A DNA stretch of 38,865 nucleotides, taken from the NCBI GenBank assembly GCA_036376135.1, contig DASVAW010000078.1, positions 1 through 38,865 of the forward strand, read 5' to 3'. Below are positions 23,447-31,786 of this stretch, in pieces. The notes below the pieces were generated by a model. It had not been told where the DNA came from, made no database searches, and saw nothing but the letters and a program-made list of their open reading frames with translations. Within the stretch, counting starts at the first letter, position 1; every line of letters starts with the position of its first letter. A program made the translations under genes and the position numbers. This DNA comes from Candidatus Polarisedimenticolaceae bacterium. Its GTDB lineage: Bacteria > Acidobacteriota > Polarisedimenticolia > Polarisedimenticolales > DASRJG01.

Positions 23447-24298
23447 CTACCGCTCCTCCCGCCTCAGCTGCTCCATCTCGATCTCGATGCGGCGCAGCTC
23501 GTCCTGGAGCCGCGCACGCTCCGCGTTGAGGCGCTCGATCTCTTCCTGTCGCACCCCTTGCGGGAGCTCGTGCCCGGTGGGGACCTCGATCCTGAGCGGC
23601 TTGCGGTCGCGGACGACGTCGAGGACGACCTTGGGCACCCGCGTCTGGAGGAAGACGCGCACCGCATCGAGCGGGATCCGGACGGTCCGTCCGGAAGCGC
23701 GGACGACGACGTCGCCGACCTTGACCCCCGCCGTCGCGGCTTCCCCCTCGAGCTCGACGGCCGTCACGAGGACGCCGGCATCCTCAGGGGCGCCGTAGAA
23801 CGCGCGAAGCTCCTTCGGGATCGACTCCGTCTCCATCCCCGCGACCGCGAGGCCGCGCGGGACGGCGTCGCCGGCGTACCAGCGTGCGAACGGGAAGGGC
23901 TCGGTGCGACGGGCCTGGATTCGAAGCGGCCGCTTCTCCGTGCGCCCCTGGCGGATGACGGTCGCCTGGATCGTGCTGCCGGGTTTCAATGCGCGGATCG
24001 CCTCCTCGAGGGCGCGACGGTTGGGGGTGTCCACGCTCCCGAGGGCGACGAGGAGGTCGCCGTCCTTGAGGCCGCCCGCGGCGGCCGGGCCCCCCGGGAC
24101 GACCGCGACGACCTGCACTCCGCCGTCCACCGCGTCCCCGAAGAGCAGCCCCAGCCACACGTCCGCCGGGCTCGGGGGCGCCGGGGCTGCCTGGGCGGAA
24201 GGGGGGCTCGGGGGGGAGACGGGGGCGACTTCCGCCGGGGGAGCGGGTGCGGCCGCGACGGCCAACGCGAGCGATGCGACGAGGATCATGCGTCTCAT
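23447..24298 (-). CDS. Secreted tandem-PDZ protein with C-terminal coiled coil, no protease domain
   Basis: 283 residues from ATG 24298 (a second Met at residue 4). Residues 1-17 form a signal peptide, followed by a Pro/Ala-rich linker to about 45. Two PDZ-like domains follow: VQVVAVVPGGPAAAGGLKDG with DLLVALGSVDTPNRRALEEA, and VLVTAVELEGEAATAGVKVG with DVVVRASGRTVRIPLDAVRV. The last 40 residues form a charged coiled coil (EEIERLNAERARLQDELRRI). HtrA/DegP proteins pair a trypsin-like domain with such PDZ repeats, but no His/Asp/Ser protease sequence is present, so this is more likely a periplasmic binding or adaptor protein. No partner is clear. It lies 40 nt downstream of rnd and may be co-transcribed with it. 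Confidence 0.83.
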   Translation of the reverse strand: MRRMILVASLALAVAAAPAPPAEVAPVSPPSPPSAQAAPAPPSPADVWLGLLFGDAVDGGVQVVAVVPGGPAAAGGLKDGDLLVALGSVDTPNRRALEEAIRALKPGSTIQATVIRQGRTEKRPLRIQARRTEPFPFARWYAGDAVPRGLAVAGMETESIPKELRAFYGAPEDAGVLVTAVELEGEAATAGVKVGDVVVRASGRTVRIPLDAVRVFLQTRVPKVVLDVVRDRKPLRIEVPTGHELPQGVRQEEIERLNAERARLQDELRRIEIEMEQLRREER

Positions 24299-24338
24299 GG
24301 TACGCGCGAGCGGGGGGTTCGGACGATTCGTGCGGGGC

Positions 24339-25454
24339 TCAGGCCTCGGGGCCGATCAGGTTCCATTGCCAGGCGCGAAGGTCGGGGGTGGCGGCGGGGT
24401 CCTCCCCCGCGTCGATCCGGCGCTGGATCGCCTCCAGAAGCGCGCGGCCTCCGATCACCCCCGGCTCGAGCCCCAATTCGAGCGCCACGGCGTCCCTTTT
24501 CGACTTCAGGACGGCCACGCGCCGCTCGAACTCGGGGTCGGGGCGAATCCGGCGGTCCTCGAAGGGGGGTGGGAGTTCGTCCTCCGGGACGGCGACCCCC
24601 CGGGCGACGGCATCCAGGAGCGCGGGTGCTCCCGACGACCGGACGAACCCGGGGAAGATCCCCTCGACCTTCTCGAGCTCCGAACGGTTCGCCGGCCGCT
24701 TGCGGGCGACCGCGACGAGGGCCTCGTCGCGGAGGACCTTGAACGGGGGACGGTCCTTGGCGCGCGCGGTCGCGTCGCGCCAGCGCCAGAGCTCCCGCAG
24801 CACCGCCAGCGCGCGGCGGTCGAGGGAGGTCGCTCCCTTGGTTCTCCTCCACGCGTCGGGGGACGGCTCCTCGCCGTTCTTCCAGCGCACAACCTCGATC
24901 CGCTCGAACTCCTCCTTCGCCCAGTCGAGGCGGCCGAGCGCCTCGAGGCGGGCCTCGAGGATCGCGGCGAGCGCGTGGAGGTGACGCGTATCGGCGACGG
25001 CGTAGTCGGCCATCGCGACGGGGAGCGGGCGGATCGACCAGTCGGCGCGCTGGTGGGCCTTGTCGAGACGGACGTTCAGATGGGCCTCGAGCAGGGGCGC
25101 GAGGCCGAAGGCGGTCTCCCCGGTCAGGCGGGCGGCGATCATCGTGTCGAAGATCCCGCGGGGCGCGAAGCGGAAGTCGCGGTGGAGGATGCGGACGTCG
25201 TAGTCGGCGCCGTGGAGGATCTTGCGGATCGACGCGTCCTCGAGCGGCCGCCGCAGCGGCTCGAGGTCGATCCCGGCGAGCGGGTCGACGAGCACGTCCC
25301 CGCATCCCGCGGTGATCTGCACGAGGCAGACCTTCTCGTGGTAGTGGTGGAAGGAATCGGCCTCGGTGTCGAGCGCGAACGACGAGCCCGCGATCTCGGA
25401 AACCAGCGATTCGAGCCCTTCCTGCGTGTCGATCCAGCGAATTCCTGCGTCCAC
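24339..25454 (-). CDS. rnd: Ribonuclease D
   Basis: 371 residues from GTG 25454. A 3'-5' exoribonuclease of the DEDDy group that trims tRNA and other RNA 3' ends. Exo I is FALDTEADSF with Asp29 and Glu31; Exo II is LHGADYDVRIL with Asp86; Exo III is YAVADTRHL with Tyr151 and Asp155. An HRDC-type helical domain follows (about 220-300, around KRPANRSELEKVEGIFPGFV), and the C-terminal region resembles a second one. Length matches E. coli RNase D (375). A TACCAT box ends 7 nt before the GTG, suggesting a leaderless mRNA. It is divergent from mlaE. Confidence 0.94.
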   Translation of the reverse strand: MDAGIRWIDTQEGLESLVSEIAGSSFALDTEADSFHHYHEKVCLVQITAGCGDVLVDPLAGIDLEPLRRPLEDASIRKILHGADYDVRILHRDFRFAPRGIFDTMIAARLTGETAFGLAPLLEAHLNVRLDKAHQRADWSIRPLPVAMADYAVADTRHLHALAAILEARLEALGRLDWAKEEFERIEVVRWKNGEEPSPDAWRRTKGATSLDRRALAVLRELWRWRDATARAKDRPPFKVLRDEALVAVARKRPANRSELEKVEGIFPGFVRSSGAPALLDAVARGVAVPEDELPPPFEDRRIRPDPEFERRVAVLKSKRDAVALELGLEPGVIGGRALLEAIQRRIDAGEDPAATPDLRAWQWNLIGPEA

Positions 25455-25461
25455 GTTCCGG

Positions 25462-25467
25462 ATGGTA
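25462..25467 (-). promoter_or_regulatory. Putative -10 box for rnd
   Basis: TACCAT on the minus strand, ending 7 nt before GTG 25454. The box overlaps the TAGACT box used in the other direction, so the two divergent promoters would compete for polymerase. No clear -35. Confidence 0.35.
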
Positions 25468-25471
25468 GACT
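25466..25471 (+). promoter_or_regulatory. Putative -10 box for the mlaE operon
   Basis: TAGACT at 25466-25471, 36 nt before the TTG start, with GGAGGGG at 25498-25504 as ribosome-binding site. No convincing -35 hexamer at 16-18 nt. Confidence 0.4.
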
Positions 25472-25507
25472 CACCGGCGCTTCCGCGTCGAATCCCGGAG
25501 GGGTCCC

Positions 25508-26278
25508 TTGCGACGGTTGCTCGAGTGGTTCGGAGCGCTGTGGCTTCGCGTCTTCGAGGAAACCGGGCGGTTCTTCTGGGTCTTGGGATCGGCGCTGCGC
25601 TGGGCGCCGCGCCGGCCGTTCGACGGCGCCGAGTGGGCGCGACAGATGGTCCGCGTGGGGGTGGACTCGATCCCCGTCGTGGCGCTGACCGCGCTGTTCA
25701 CCGGGATGGTGCTCGCCCTCCAGACCTACAACGGCTTCGCGCGCTTCAACGCGACCGCGTTCACCGGGACGATCGTGGCGCTGTCCCTCGTGCGCGAGCT
25801 CGCGCCGGTGCTCACCGCCCTGATGATCGCGGGGCGCGTCGGCTCGGCGATGGCGGCGGAGCTGGGGAGCATGCGCGTCACCGAGCAGATCGATGCGCTC
25901 GAGGCGATGGCGACCGAGCCGATGCACTACCTCGTCGTCCCCCGCGTGGCGGCCTCGACCCTGATGTTGCCCCCGCTCGTGGGGATCGCGAACGCGATCG
26001 GGGTCGCCGGCGGGTGGCTCGTCGCGGTGGGCCTTCTCGGGGCGAACCCGGTCGTGTACTGGGAGCGCACGTTCCAGTACCTCGACGGCGAGGATCTCGT
26101 CTCGGGGATGGTGAAGGCGGGCGTCTTCGGCTTGATCCTGGGGGTCGTCGGGTGCTCCAAGGGGTACCACACGACCGGCGGCGCCGAAGGGGTGGGGCGC
26201 TCGACGACCGCCGCGGTCGTCCTGGCGTCGCTGACGATCCTGCTCTCCGACTTCTTCCTCACGAAGATGCTGTTCTGA
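25508..26278 (+). CDS. mlaE: MlaE-type ABC transporter permease
   Basis: 256 residues from TTG 25508, supported by GGAGGGG just upstream and by homology starting at RRLLEWFGALWLRVFEETG. Five or six membrane segments; the permease signature FTGMVLALQTYNGFARFNAT, LVRELAPVLTALMIAGRVGS, and SAMAAELGSMRVTEQIDALE is complete and includes the EQIDALE motif of the MlaE family. In Gram-negative bacteria MlaE forms the inner-membrane core of a phospholipid transporter between inner and outer membranes. Its stop overlaps the ATG of the ATPase gene (TGATG). The operon here has only E, F and D; no MlaA, MlaB or MlaC is adjacent. Confidence 0.94.
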   Translation: MRRLLEWFGALWLRVFEETGRFFWVLGSALRWAPRRPFDGAEWARQMVRVGVDSIPVVALTALFTGMVLALQTYNGFARFNATAFTGTIVALSLVRELAPVLTALMIAGRVGSAMAAELGSMRVTEQIDALEAMATEPMHYLVVPRVAASTLMLPPLVGIANAIGVAGGWLVAVGLLGANPVVYWERTFQYLDGEDLVSGMVKAGVFGLILGVVGCSKGYHTTGGAEGVGRSTTAAVVLASLTILLSDFFLTKMLF

Positions 26279-27039
26279 TGGACGTGCCGAAGATCGAGGT
26301 GCGGAGTCTCTGGAAGGCCTTCGGGTCCAAGCAGGTCCTTCGCGGGGTCGACCTCGCGGTCGCTCCGGGCGAGTCGCTCGTCCTTCTCGGCGCGAGCGGC
26401 ACCGGCAAGAGCGTCCTGCTCAAGCACCTCATCGGACTCATGGCGCCCGACCGCGGGAGCGTCCTCGTCGACGGGACGGACCTGACCCACGCGCCCAAGA
26501 CGGATTGGCTTCGGTTCCGGCGACGTTGCGGGATGGCGTTCCAGGAAGGGGCCCTCTTCGACTCGATGAACGTCTTCGACAACATCGCCTTCCCGCTGCG
26601 GCGGCACGCCTCGATGACGCCGCAACAGGTTGCGGCGCGCGTGTGCGAATGTCTCGCGACCGTCCAGCTCGACGGCGCCGGGACCAAGGCGACCGGCGAG
26701 CTCTCGGGGGGGATGCGGCGCCGCGTCGGCTTCGCCCGCGCGATCGCGCTCCGGCCCGAGGTGCTCCTCTTCGACGAGCCGCACAGCGGGCTCGATCCGA
26801 TCACCGCCGCCGTGATCGACCGCGTCATCGGCGGGATGCGCCGCGAGATGGAAGTGACCCTCGTCACGATCACCCACGACGTGCGCGCCGCGTTCCGCAT
26901 CGCCGACCGGATCGCGGTCCTCCGGAACGGCCGGATCCTCGCCGACGGCCCGCCCGGGCGGATCGAGGCCAGCGCGGACCCGTTCATCCGGAGCTTCCTC
27001 GCCGGGGAGCCGTACGACGACGAAGGAGAAGCCGCATGA
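26278..27039 (+). CDS. mlaF: MlaF-type ABC transporter ATPase
   Basis: 253 residues from ATG 26278, overlapping the mlaE stop by one base. Cytoplasmic ATPase of the lipid transporter. Walker A is GASGTGKS at residues 38-45, Q loop in MAFQEGALFDSMNVFDN (the MlaF-type GALFDS sequence), signature LSGGM at 142-146, Walker B LLFDEPHSGLDP with Asp166 and Glu167, and the switch His in TITHD. The phrase FQEGALFDS is typical of Mla/Mkl ATPases rather than other ABC families. Its stop overlaps the mlaD start (ATGA). Confidence 0.95.
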   Translation: MDVPKIEVRSLWKAFGSKQVLRGVDLAVAPGESLVLLGASGTGKSVLLKHLIGLMAPDRGSVLVDGTDLTHAPKTDWLRFRRRCGMAFQEGALFDSMNVFDNIAFPLRRHASMTPQQVAARVCECLATVQLDGAGTKATGELSGGMRRRVGFARAIALRPEVLLFDEPHSGLDPITAAVIDRVIGGMRREMEVTLVTITHDVRAAFRIADRIAVLRNGRILADGPPGRIEASADPFIRSFLAGEPYDDEGEAA

Positions 27040-28508
27040 ACAGCACGGCCAAGCTCGGTGCCCTGATGCTCGCCGCGCTCGTCGCGGTCGCGATCTTCAT
27101 CCTGAACATCGAGAAGATCTCGATCGGCCGCGCGGGCGACCGGTTCCGGGTGCGGGCCACCTTCCCGTCGGTCGCCGGCCTCGAGCCGAAAACCGCGGTG
27201 CGGATCGCCGGGGTGCGGGTGGGCCTCGCCGAGACCATCGCGCTCGAGCAGGGTCGGGCGACCGTCACCCTCGCCCTGGACCCCGGCGTCGTACTTCACG
27301 AGGGGGCGCGGGCGTCGCTCAAGAGCATCGGCCTTCTCGGAGAGCTCTACGTGGAGCTCGACCCCGGCCCGCCCGACGCACCGGCGCTTCCGCGCGACGC
27401 GCTCATCGTCGGCGCGCCCCCCGCCGGCTTCGACGACGTGATCCGCCAGGCCTCCGACATCGGCGTGGACATCAAGGGGGTCACCTCCTCGCTGCGCGGG
27501 GCGATCGGCGGCCCGGAGGGCGAGCGACGGCTCGACGAGATCCTCGAGAACATCCGGGACCTGACCGCGAGCATCCGGGACCTCGTCGCGGCCAACCGGG
27601 GGAACGTCGACGCCACGATGGCGAACTTCCGCGACTTCTCCGAGACCCTGCGCGTCGAGCTCCCGAAGCTCGCCGAGCAGCTGAATCGCGTCGCCTCGGA
27701 CGTCGAGGCCGTCGTCGCCGAGAACCGCGACGACCTCAAGGGCTCGACCGCGAACATCCGCGAGCTGTCGGACAAGCTCAAGACGACCGCGGACAACCTG
27801 AACACCATCACCGGGAAGATCGCCCGCGGCGAGGGCTCCGTCGGCAAGCTCGTGAACGACGAGGCGACCGTCCAGCAGCTCAACTCGACCCTCGCGTCGG
27901 TGGAGTCCGGGGTCGAGTCCCTCAAGAACACGATCGGTCGCGCCGAGCGCTGGAAGCTCGACGTCAACATGCGCGCCGAATCGCTCCCCCGCGTCGACGA
28001 CACGCGCTTCACCGTGGGGGGCGATCTCTACACGAACGACCGCCGGTTCTTCCGCGCGGGAATCGCGGACGCCCCCCAAGGCAAGCGGCGCGAGACGCGC
28101 GAGGACATCACGACGACCCTTCCCGACGGCACCGAGACGACGGTCTCGAAGTTCACCGTCAAGACCACCGACAACTGGACGTGGAACGTGCAGGCGGGGT
28201 ACCGGCTCGGGAACACGCGCCTGCGCGCCGGCCTCTTCGAGTCCTCCGGCGGCGTCGGGGTCGACCAGTCGTTCCTGAAGAACCGCCTCGGCCTGACCTT
28301 CGAGGCGTACGAGTTCGACCGGGACGAGAAGGCGCCTCACCTGCGCCTCGAGGCGCGCTGGTTCTTCCACCCGAATCTCTACACGTACGGCGGCTGGGAC
28401 GATCCCGTCTGGTCCGAGCGCCAGTCCGCCTTCGTCGGGGCCGGCATCCGCTGGAGCGACGAGGACCTCAAGTACCTTCTCGGGACGGCCGCCGCGGCCG
28501 TTCCCTGA
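27036..28508 (+). CDS. mlaD: MlaD-type MCE protein with long helical linker and beta-rich C-terminal domain
   Basis: 490 residues from ATG 27036; E. coli MlaD has 183. Residues 5-24 are a membrane anchor. The MCE domain is about 36-112 (VRATFPSVAGLEPKTAVRIA, then GARASLKSIGLLGELYVELD). A helical segment rich in Asn, Asp and Leu occupies about 135-300 and includes GKIARGEGSVGKLVNDE, seen in MCE proteins that build long tubes. Residues about 306-485 alternate as short amphipathic strands with aromatic residues (WTWNVQAGYRLGNTRLRAGL, LGLTFEAYEFDRD, LYTYGGWDD, FVGAGIRWSDEDLKYLLG), as in outer-membrane barrels. The protein might itself reach from inner to outer membrane, which could explain the absence of MlaC and MlaA nearby. 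The barrel idea is inference. Confidence 0.9.
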   Translation: MNSTAKLGALMLAALVAVAIFILNIEKISIGRAGDRFRVRATFPSVAGLEPKTAVRIAGVRVGLAETIALEQGRATVTLALDPGVVLHEGARASLKSIGLLGELYVELDPGPPDAPALPRDALIVGAPPAGFDDVIRQASDIGVDIKGVTSSLRGAIGGPEGERRLDEILENIRDLTASIRDLVAANRGNVDATMANFRDFSETLRVELPKLAEQLNRVASDVEAVVAENRDDLKGSTANIRELSDKLKTTADNLNTITGKIARGEGSVGKLVNDEATVQQLNSTLASVESGVESLKNTIGRAERWKLDVNMRAESLPRVDDTRFTVGGDLYTNDRRFFRAGIADAPQGKRRETREDITTTLPDGTETTVSKFTVKTTDNWTWNVQAGYRLGNTRLRAGLFESSGGVGVDQSFLKNRLGLTFEAYEFDRDEKAPHLRLEARWFFHPNLYTYGGWDDPVWSERQSAFVGAGIRWSDEDLKYLLGTAAAAVP

Positions 28509-28524
28509 TCCACGGAGTCCCACG

Positions 28525-31500
28525 ATGCTCGCACTCGCCTCCTTGTTGCTCGCCGCGGCGTCGACCTCCGCCCCTCCGGAGGCCCGCCTGCTGCGATTCC
28601 CCGACATCCACGACGACTTCGTCGTCTTCGTGTACGCGGGGGACCTCTGGCGCGCGCCGTCCACGGGCGGCCCCGCGTGGCGCCTGACCAGCCACCAGGG
28701 GACGGAGCTGTTCCCGAAGATCTCCCCCGACGGCCGATGGGTCGCCTTCAGCGCGGAATACACCGGGACGCGGCAGGTCTACGTGATGCCGGCGTGGGGC
28801 GGCGCGCCCCGGCAGCTCACCTACTACAACGACGTCGGGCCGATGCCCCCTCGCGGCGGATGGGACAACTGGATCCTCGGCTGGACCTCCGGCGGGAAGA
28901 TCCTCGTGCGCATGAACCGAACCCCGTGGGGGGAGCGCATGGGGCGTTACTTCCTCGTCGATCCCGAGGGAGGACTCGAGACTCCACTTCCCCTCCCCGA
29001 AGGGGGGTCGGCGTCGCTGTCCCCCGACGGGACGAAGCTCGCCTACACCCCCGTCGACCGGGAGTTCCGCACGTGGAAACGCACGATGGGCGGGCGCGCG
29101 CAGGACGTCTGGATCTACGACCTGAAGGGGGCGCGCTCCGAGCGGGTCACCGATTGGAAGGGGACCGACAACTTCCCGATGTGGGCCGGGGACTCGATCT
29201 ACTTCACCTCCGACCGCGAACGCACGCTGAACCTGTACGCCTATGACGTCGCGTCCCGGACGACGCGCAAGGTCACGCGCTTCGACGAATACGACGTGTT
29301 GTGGCCGAGCCTCGGACCCGGCGCGATCGTCTTCATGAACGGCGGGTTCCTCTGGAAGACCGACCTCGCCTCCGGCGAGACCGCGAAGATCCCGATCACC
29401 CTCGGCACCGACGCCGCGGCCACCGTCCCCGCCTTCAAGGACGTCCAGGGGCAACTCGGCGGCGCCGAGCCCTCCCCGAGCGGCGCCCGCGTCGTCCTCG
29501 AGGCCCGCGGCGAGATCTTCACCGTCCCGGCGAAGGACGGCGCCGCCCGGAATCTCACGCAGACGCAGGGGGTGCGCGAGCACTCCCCCGCGTGGTCCCC
29601 CGACGGGAAGTGGATCGCCTACCTCTCCGACGCCACCGGGGAATACGAGATCTGGCTTCGTGCGCAGGACGGCACCGGGACGCCGCGTCGGCTCACCCGC
29701 GACGGCGACGTCTGGCGTTTCGCCCCGTCGTGGTCCCCCGACTCGAAGAAGCTGGCGTGGGGGGACCGCAAGCGCCGCCTGCGCGTGCTCGACATCGACA
29801 CCGGGAAGACGACCGAGGTCGATCGCGGCACGCAGGGGGATCTCGACACGTACGTCTGGTCCCCCGACTCGAAGTGGATCGCCTACGAAACCGGCCATCC
29901 CAGCCGGCTTCCCGCGATCGCGGTGTGGTCGCTCGAGGCGAATCGTTCCTGGGTGCTCGGCGACGGGTTGACCGCGGACTTCTCCCCCGCGTTCTCCCCC
30001 GACGGGAGCCACCTCTGGTTCCTGAGCAACCGCAACTACGAGCTCGCCTTCAGCGCCTTCGAGTTCAACTACGTCTACCGCAACGCGACCGAGGTGCTGG
30101 GCGCGGCGCTCGCGGCGTCCGGACCGTCTCCGTTCCCGCTCCGAAGCGACGAGGAGAGCGGGAAGCCGGCCGAATCGAAGAAGAAGGACGAGGCTTCGCC
30201 CGCGATCGCGGTGCGCGTCGACCCCGAGGGGATCGTCTCGCGCACGGTGGGCGTTCCGGGGCTCGCGGCCGGGGATTACGCCGCGCTCCGGGCGTCCGAA
30301 GGAGCGCTCTGGTACCTCCGGGGAACCGGCGGTCCCGACGGCGAGCGCGCCCTCTGGCGGTACGACCTCAAGGAGCGCAAGGAGGAGAAAGTCACCCAGC
30401 CCTGCAACGGGTACGCCCTGTCCGCGGACGGGAAGAAGCTCCTCTACCGCGCGAAGGGCGGCCTGTTCCTCGTCGACGCCAAGGCGGGGGCGAAGGAAGG
30501 GGACGGGAAGCTCGATCTCGCGGGGCTGAGGGTGAAGATCGACCCGAAGCTCGAGTGGGCGCAGATGTTCGACGACGCGTGGCGGATCACGCGCGACTGG
30601 TTCTACGACGAGAAGATGCACGGGGTCGACTGGCCCGCGATGAAGCGGCGGTACGGGGCGCTCGTGCCCTTCGTCGCCCACCGCGCGGATCTCGATTTCC
30701 TTCTCGGGGAGATGCTCGGCGAGCTGGAGGCCGGGCACACGTACGTCGCCTCGGGGGACGAACCCCGCGTGCCGCGCGTCGCCGGAGGGATGCTCGGGTG
30801 CGAGCTCGAGCCGGATCCTTCCGGGCGTTATCGCATGGCGAAGATCTACGCCGGCGAGAACTGGGACGAGGCGTGGCGATCGCCGCTCACCGAACCCGGG
30901 CTCGACGTCCGCGAGGGGATGTTCCTGCTCGCGATCGACGGGGTCGACCTCACGACCTCCGAGAACCCGTACCGCCTCCTCGAGAGCAAGGCGAACGCGC
31001 AGGTCGCGCTTCGCGTGGGCGACCGCGCGGACGGCACCGGCTCCCGTGTGGTCCAGGTGCGCACGATCGCGAGCGAAGGGAACCTGCGCTACCTCGACTG
31101 GGTGCGCTCGCGGATGGCCCTCGCCGACCGACTCTCCGGGGGCAGGGTCGGCTACCTGCACCTTCCGGACACGGCGGTCTCGGGGAACCGGATGCTGCAG
31201 AAGCTGTTCTACTCGCAGGTCGGCAAACCCGCGCTCCTCGTGGACGACCGGTACAACGGCGGCGGGTTCATCCCCGATCGCATGATCGAGTACTTCAGCC
31301 GCCGCACGCTGGCCTATTGGGCTCGCCAGGGGATCGACAGCATGCGCACCCCGGGGTTCGCCCACGACGGCCCGAAGGTGATGCTCGTCAACGGCTACTC
31401 CTCGTCGGGGGGAGACGCCCTCCCCTACTTCTTCCGGCTCCACGGCCTCGGCCCGCTCGTCGGCACCCGGACGTGGGGTGGTCTCATCGGCCTGTCCGGG

Positions 31501-31746
31501 AACCCCTCCCTCGTGGACGGGGGCGCGGTCCAGGTCCCCACCTTCCGGATCTACGACCGCGAGGGGAACTGGGTGATCGAGAACGAAGGGGTCCAACCGG
31601 ACGTCGAAGTCGTCGATCTCCCCGAGCGACGGATCGCCGGCGGCGACCCGAGCCTGGAGAAGGGGGTGGAGATTCTCCTCGAGGCGCTGGCGAAACGCCC
31701 CTCCGGGGACCCGAAGCCCCCGACACCCCCCTCGTACGTGCCCTAG
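28525..31746 (+). CDS. Tricorn-like S41 peptidase with signal peptide
   Basis: 1073 residues from ATG 28525, 16 nt after mlaD. Residues 1-16 form a short signal peptide (LALASLLLAAASTSA). About 20-330 and 330-560 are WD40/TolB-like beta-propeller repeats with the recurrent form FPKISPDGRWVAFSAEYTGT and HSPAWSPDGKWIAYLSDATG. A tricorn core follows: catalytic His738 in ELEAGHTYVASGD, PDZ-like domain about 750-850, and the S41 serine region VNGYSSSGGDALPYFF with probable nucleophile Ser961, then GTRTWGGLIGLSG. Archaeal tricorn is cytosolic and degrades peptides from the proteasome; bacterial homologues with signal peptides presumably process peptides in the periplasm. Co-transcription with mla genes is possible but the functional link is unclear. 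Confidence 0.92.
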   Translation: MLALASLLLAAASTSAPPEARLLRFPDIHDDFVVFVYAGDLWRAPSTGGPAWRLTSHQGTELFPKISPDGRWVAFSAEYTGTRQVYVMPAWGGAPRQLTYYNDVGPMPPRGGWDNWILGWTSGGKILVRMNRTPWGERMGRYFLVDPEGGLETPLPLPEGGSASLSPDGTKLAYTPVDREFRTWKRTMGGRAQDVWIYDLKGARSERVTDWKGTDNFPMWAGDSIYFTSDRERTLNLYAYDVASRTTRKVTRFDEYDVLWPSLGPGAIVFMNGGFLWKTDLASGETAKIPITLGTDAAATVPAFKDVQGQLGGAEPSPSGARVVLEARGEIFTVPAKDGAARNLTQTQGVREHSPAWSPDGKWIAYLSDATGEYEIWLRAQDGTGTPRRLTRDGDVWRFAPSWSPDSKKLAWGDRKRRLRVLDIDTGKTTEVDRGTQGDLDTYVWSPDSKWIAYETGHPSRLPAIAVWSLEANRSWVLGDGLTADFSPAFSPDGSHLWFLSNRNYELAFSAFEFNYVYRNATEVLGAALAASGPSPFPLRSDEESGKPAESKKKDEASPAIAVRVDPEGIVSRTVGVPGLAAGDYAALRASEGALWYLRGTGGPDGERALWRYDLKERKEEKVTQPCNGYALSADGKKLLYRAKGGLFLVDAKAGAKEGDGKLDLAGLRVKIDPKLEWAQMFDDAWRITRDWFYDEKMHGVDWPAMKRRYGALVPFVAHRADLDFLLGEMLGELEAGHTYVASGDEPRVPRVAGGMLGCELEPDPSGRYRMAKIYAGENWDEAWRSPLTEPGLDVREGMFLLAIDGVDLTTSENPYRLLESKANAQVALRVGDRADGTGSRVVQVRTIASEGNLRYLDWVRSRMALADRLSGGRVGYLHLPDTAVSGNRMLQKLFYSQVGKPALLVDDRYNGGGFIPDRMIEYFSRRTLAYWARQGIDSMRTPGFAHDGPKVMLVNGYSSSGGDALPYFFRLHGLGPLVGTRTWGGLIGLSGNPSLVDGGAVQVPTFRIYDREGNWVIENEGVQPDVEVVDLPERRIAGGDPSLEKGVEILLEALAKRPSGDPKPPTPPSYVP

Positions 31747-31749
31747 TGG

Positions 31750-31755
31750 TAGGAT
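31750..31755 (+). promoter_or_regulatory. Putative -10 box for the chalcone-isomerase-like gene
   Basis: TAGGAT at 31750-31755, 31 nt before ATG 31787; AAGGAGG at 31776-31782 is a near-perfect ribosome-binding site. No clear -35. Confidence 0.4.
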
Positions 31756-31786
31756 CGCCGCTCCGCGGAAGCCCCAAGGAGGTTCC

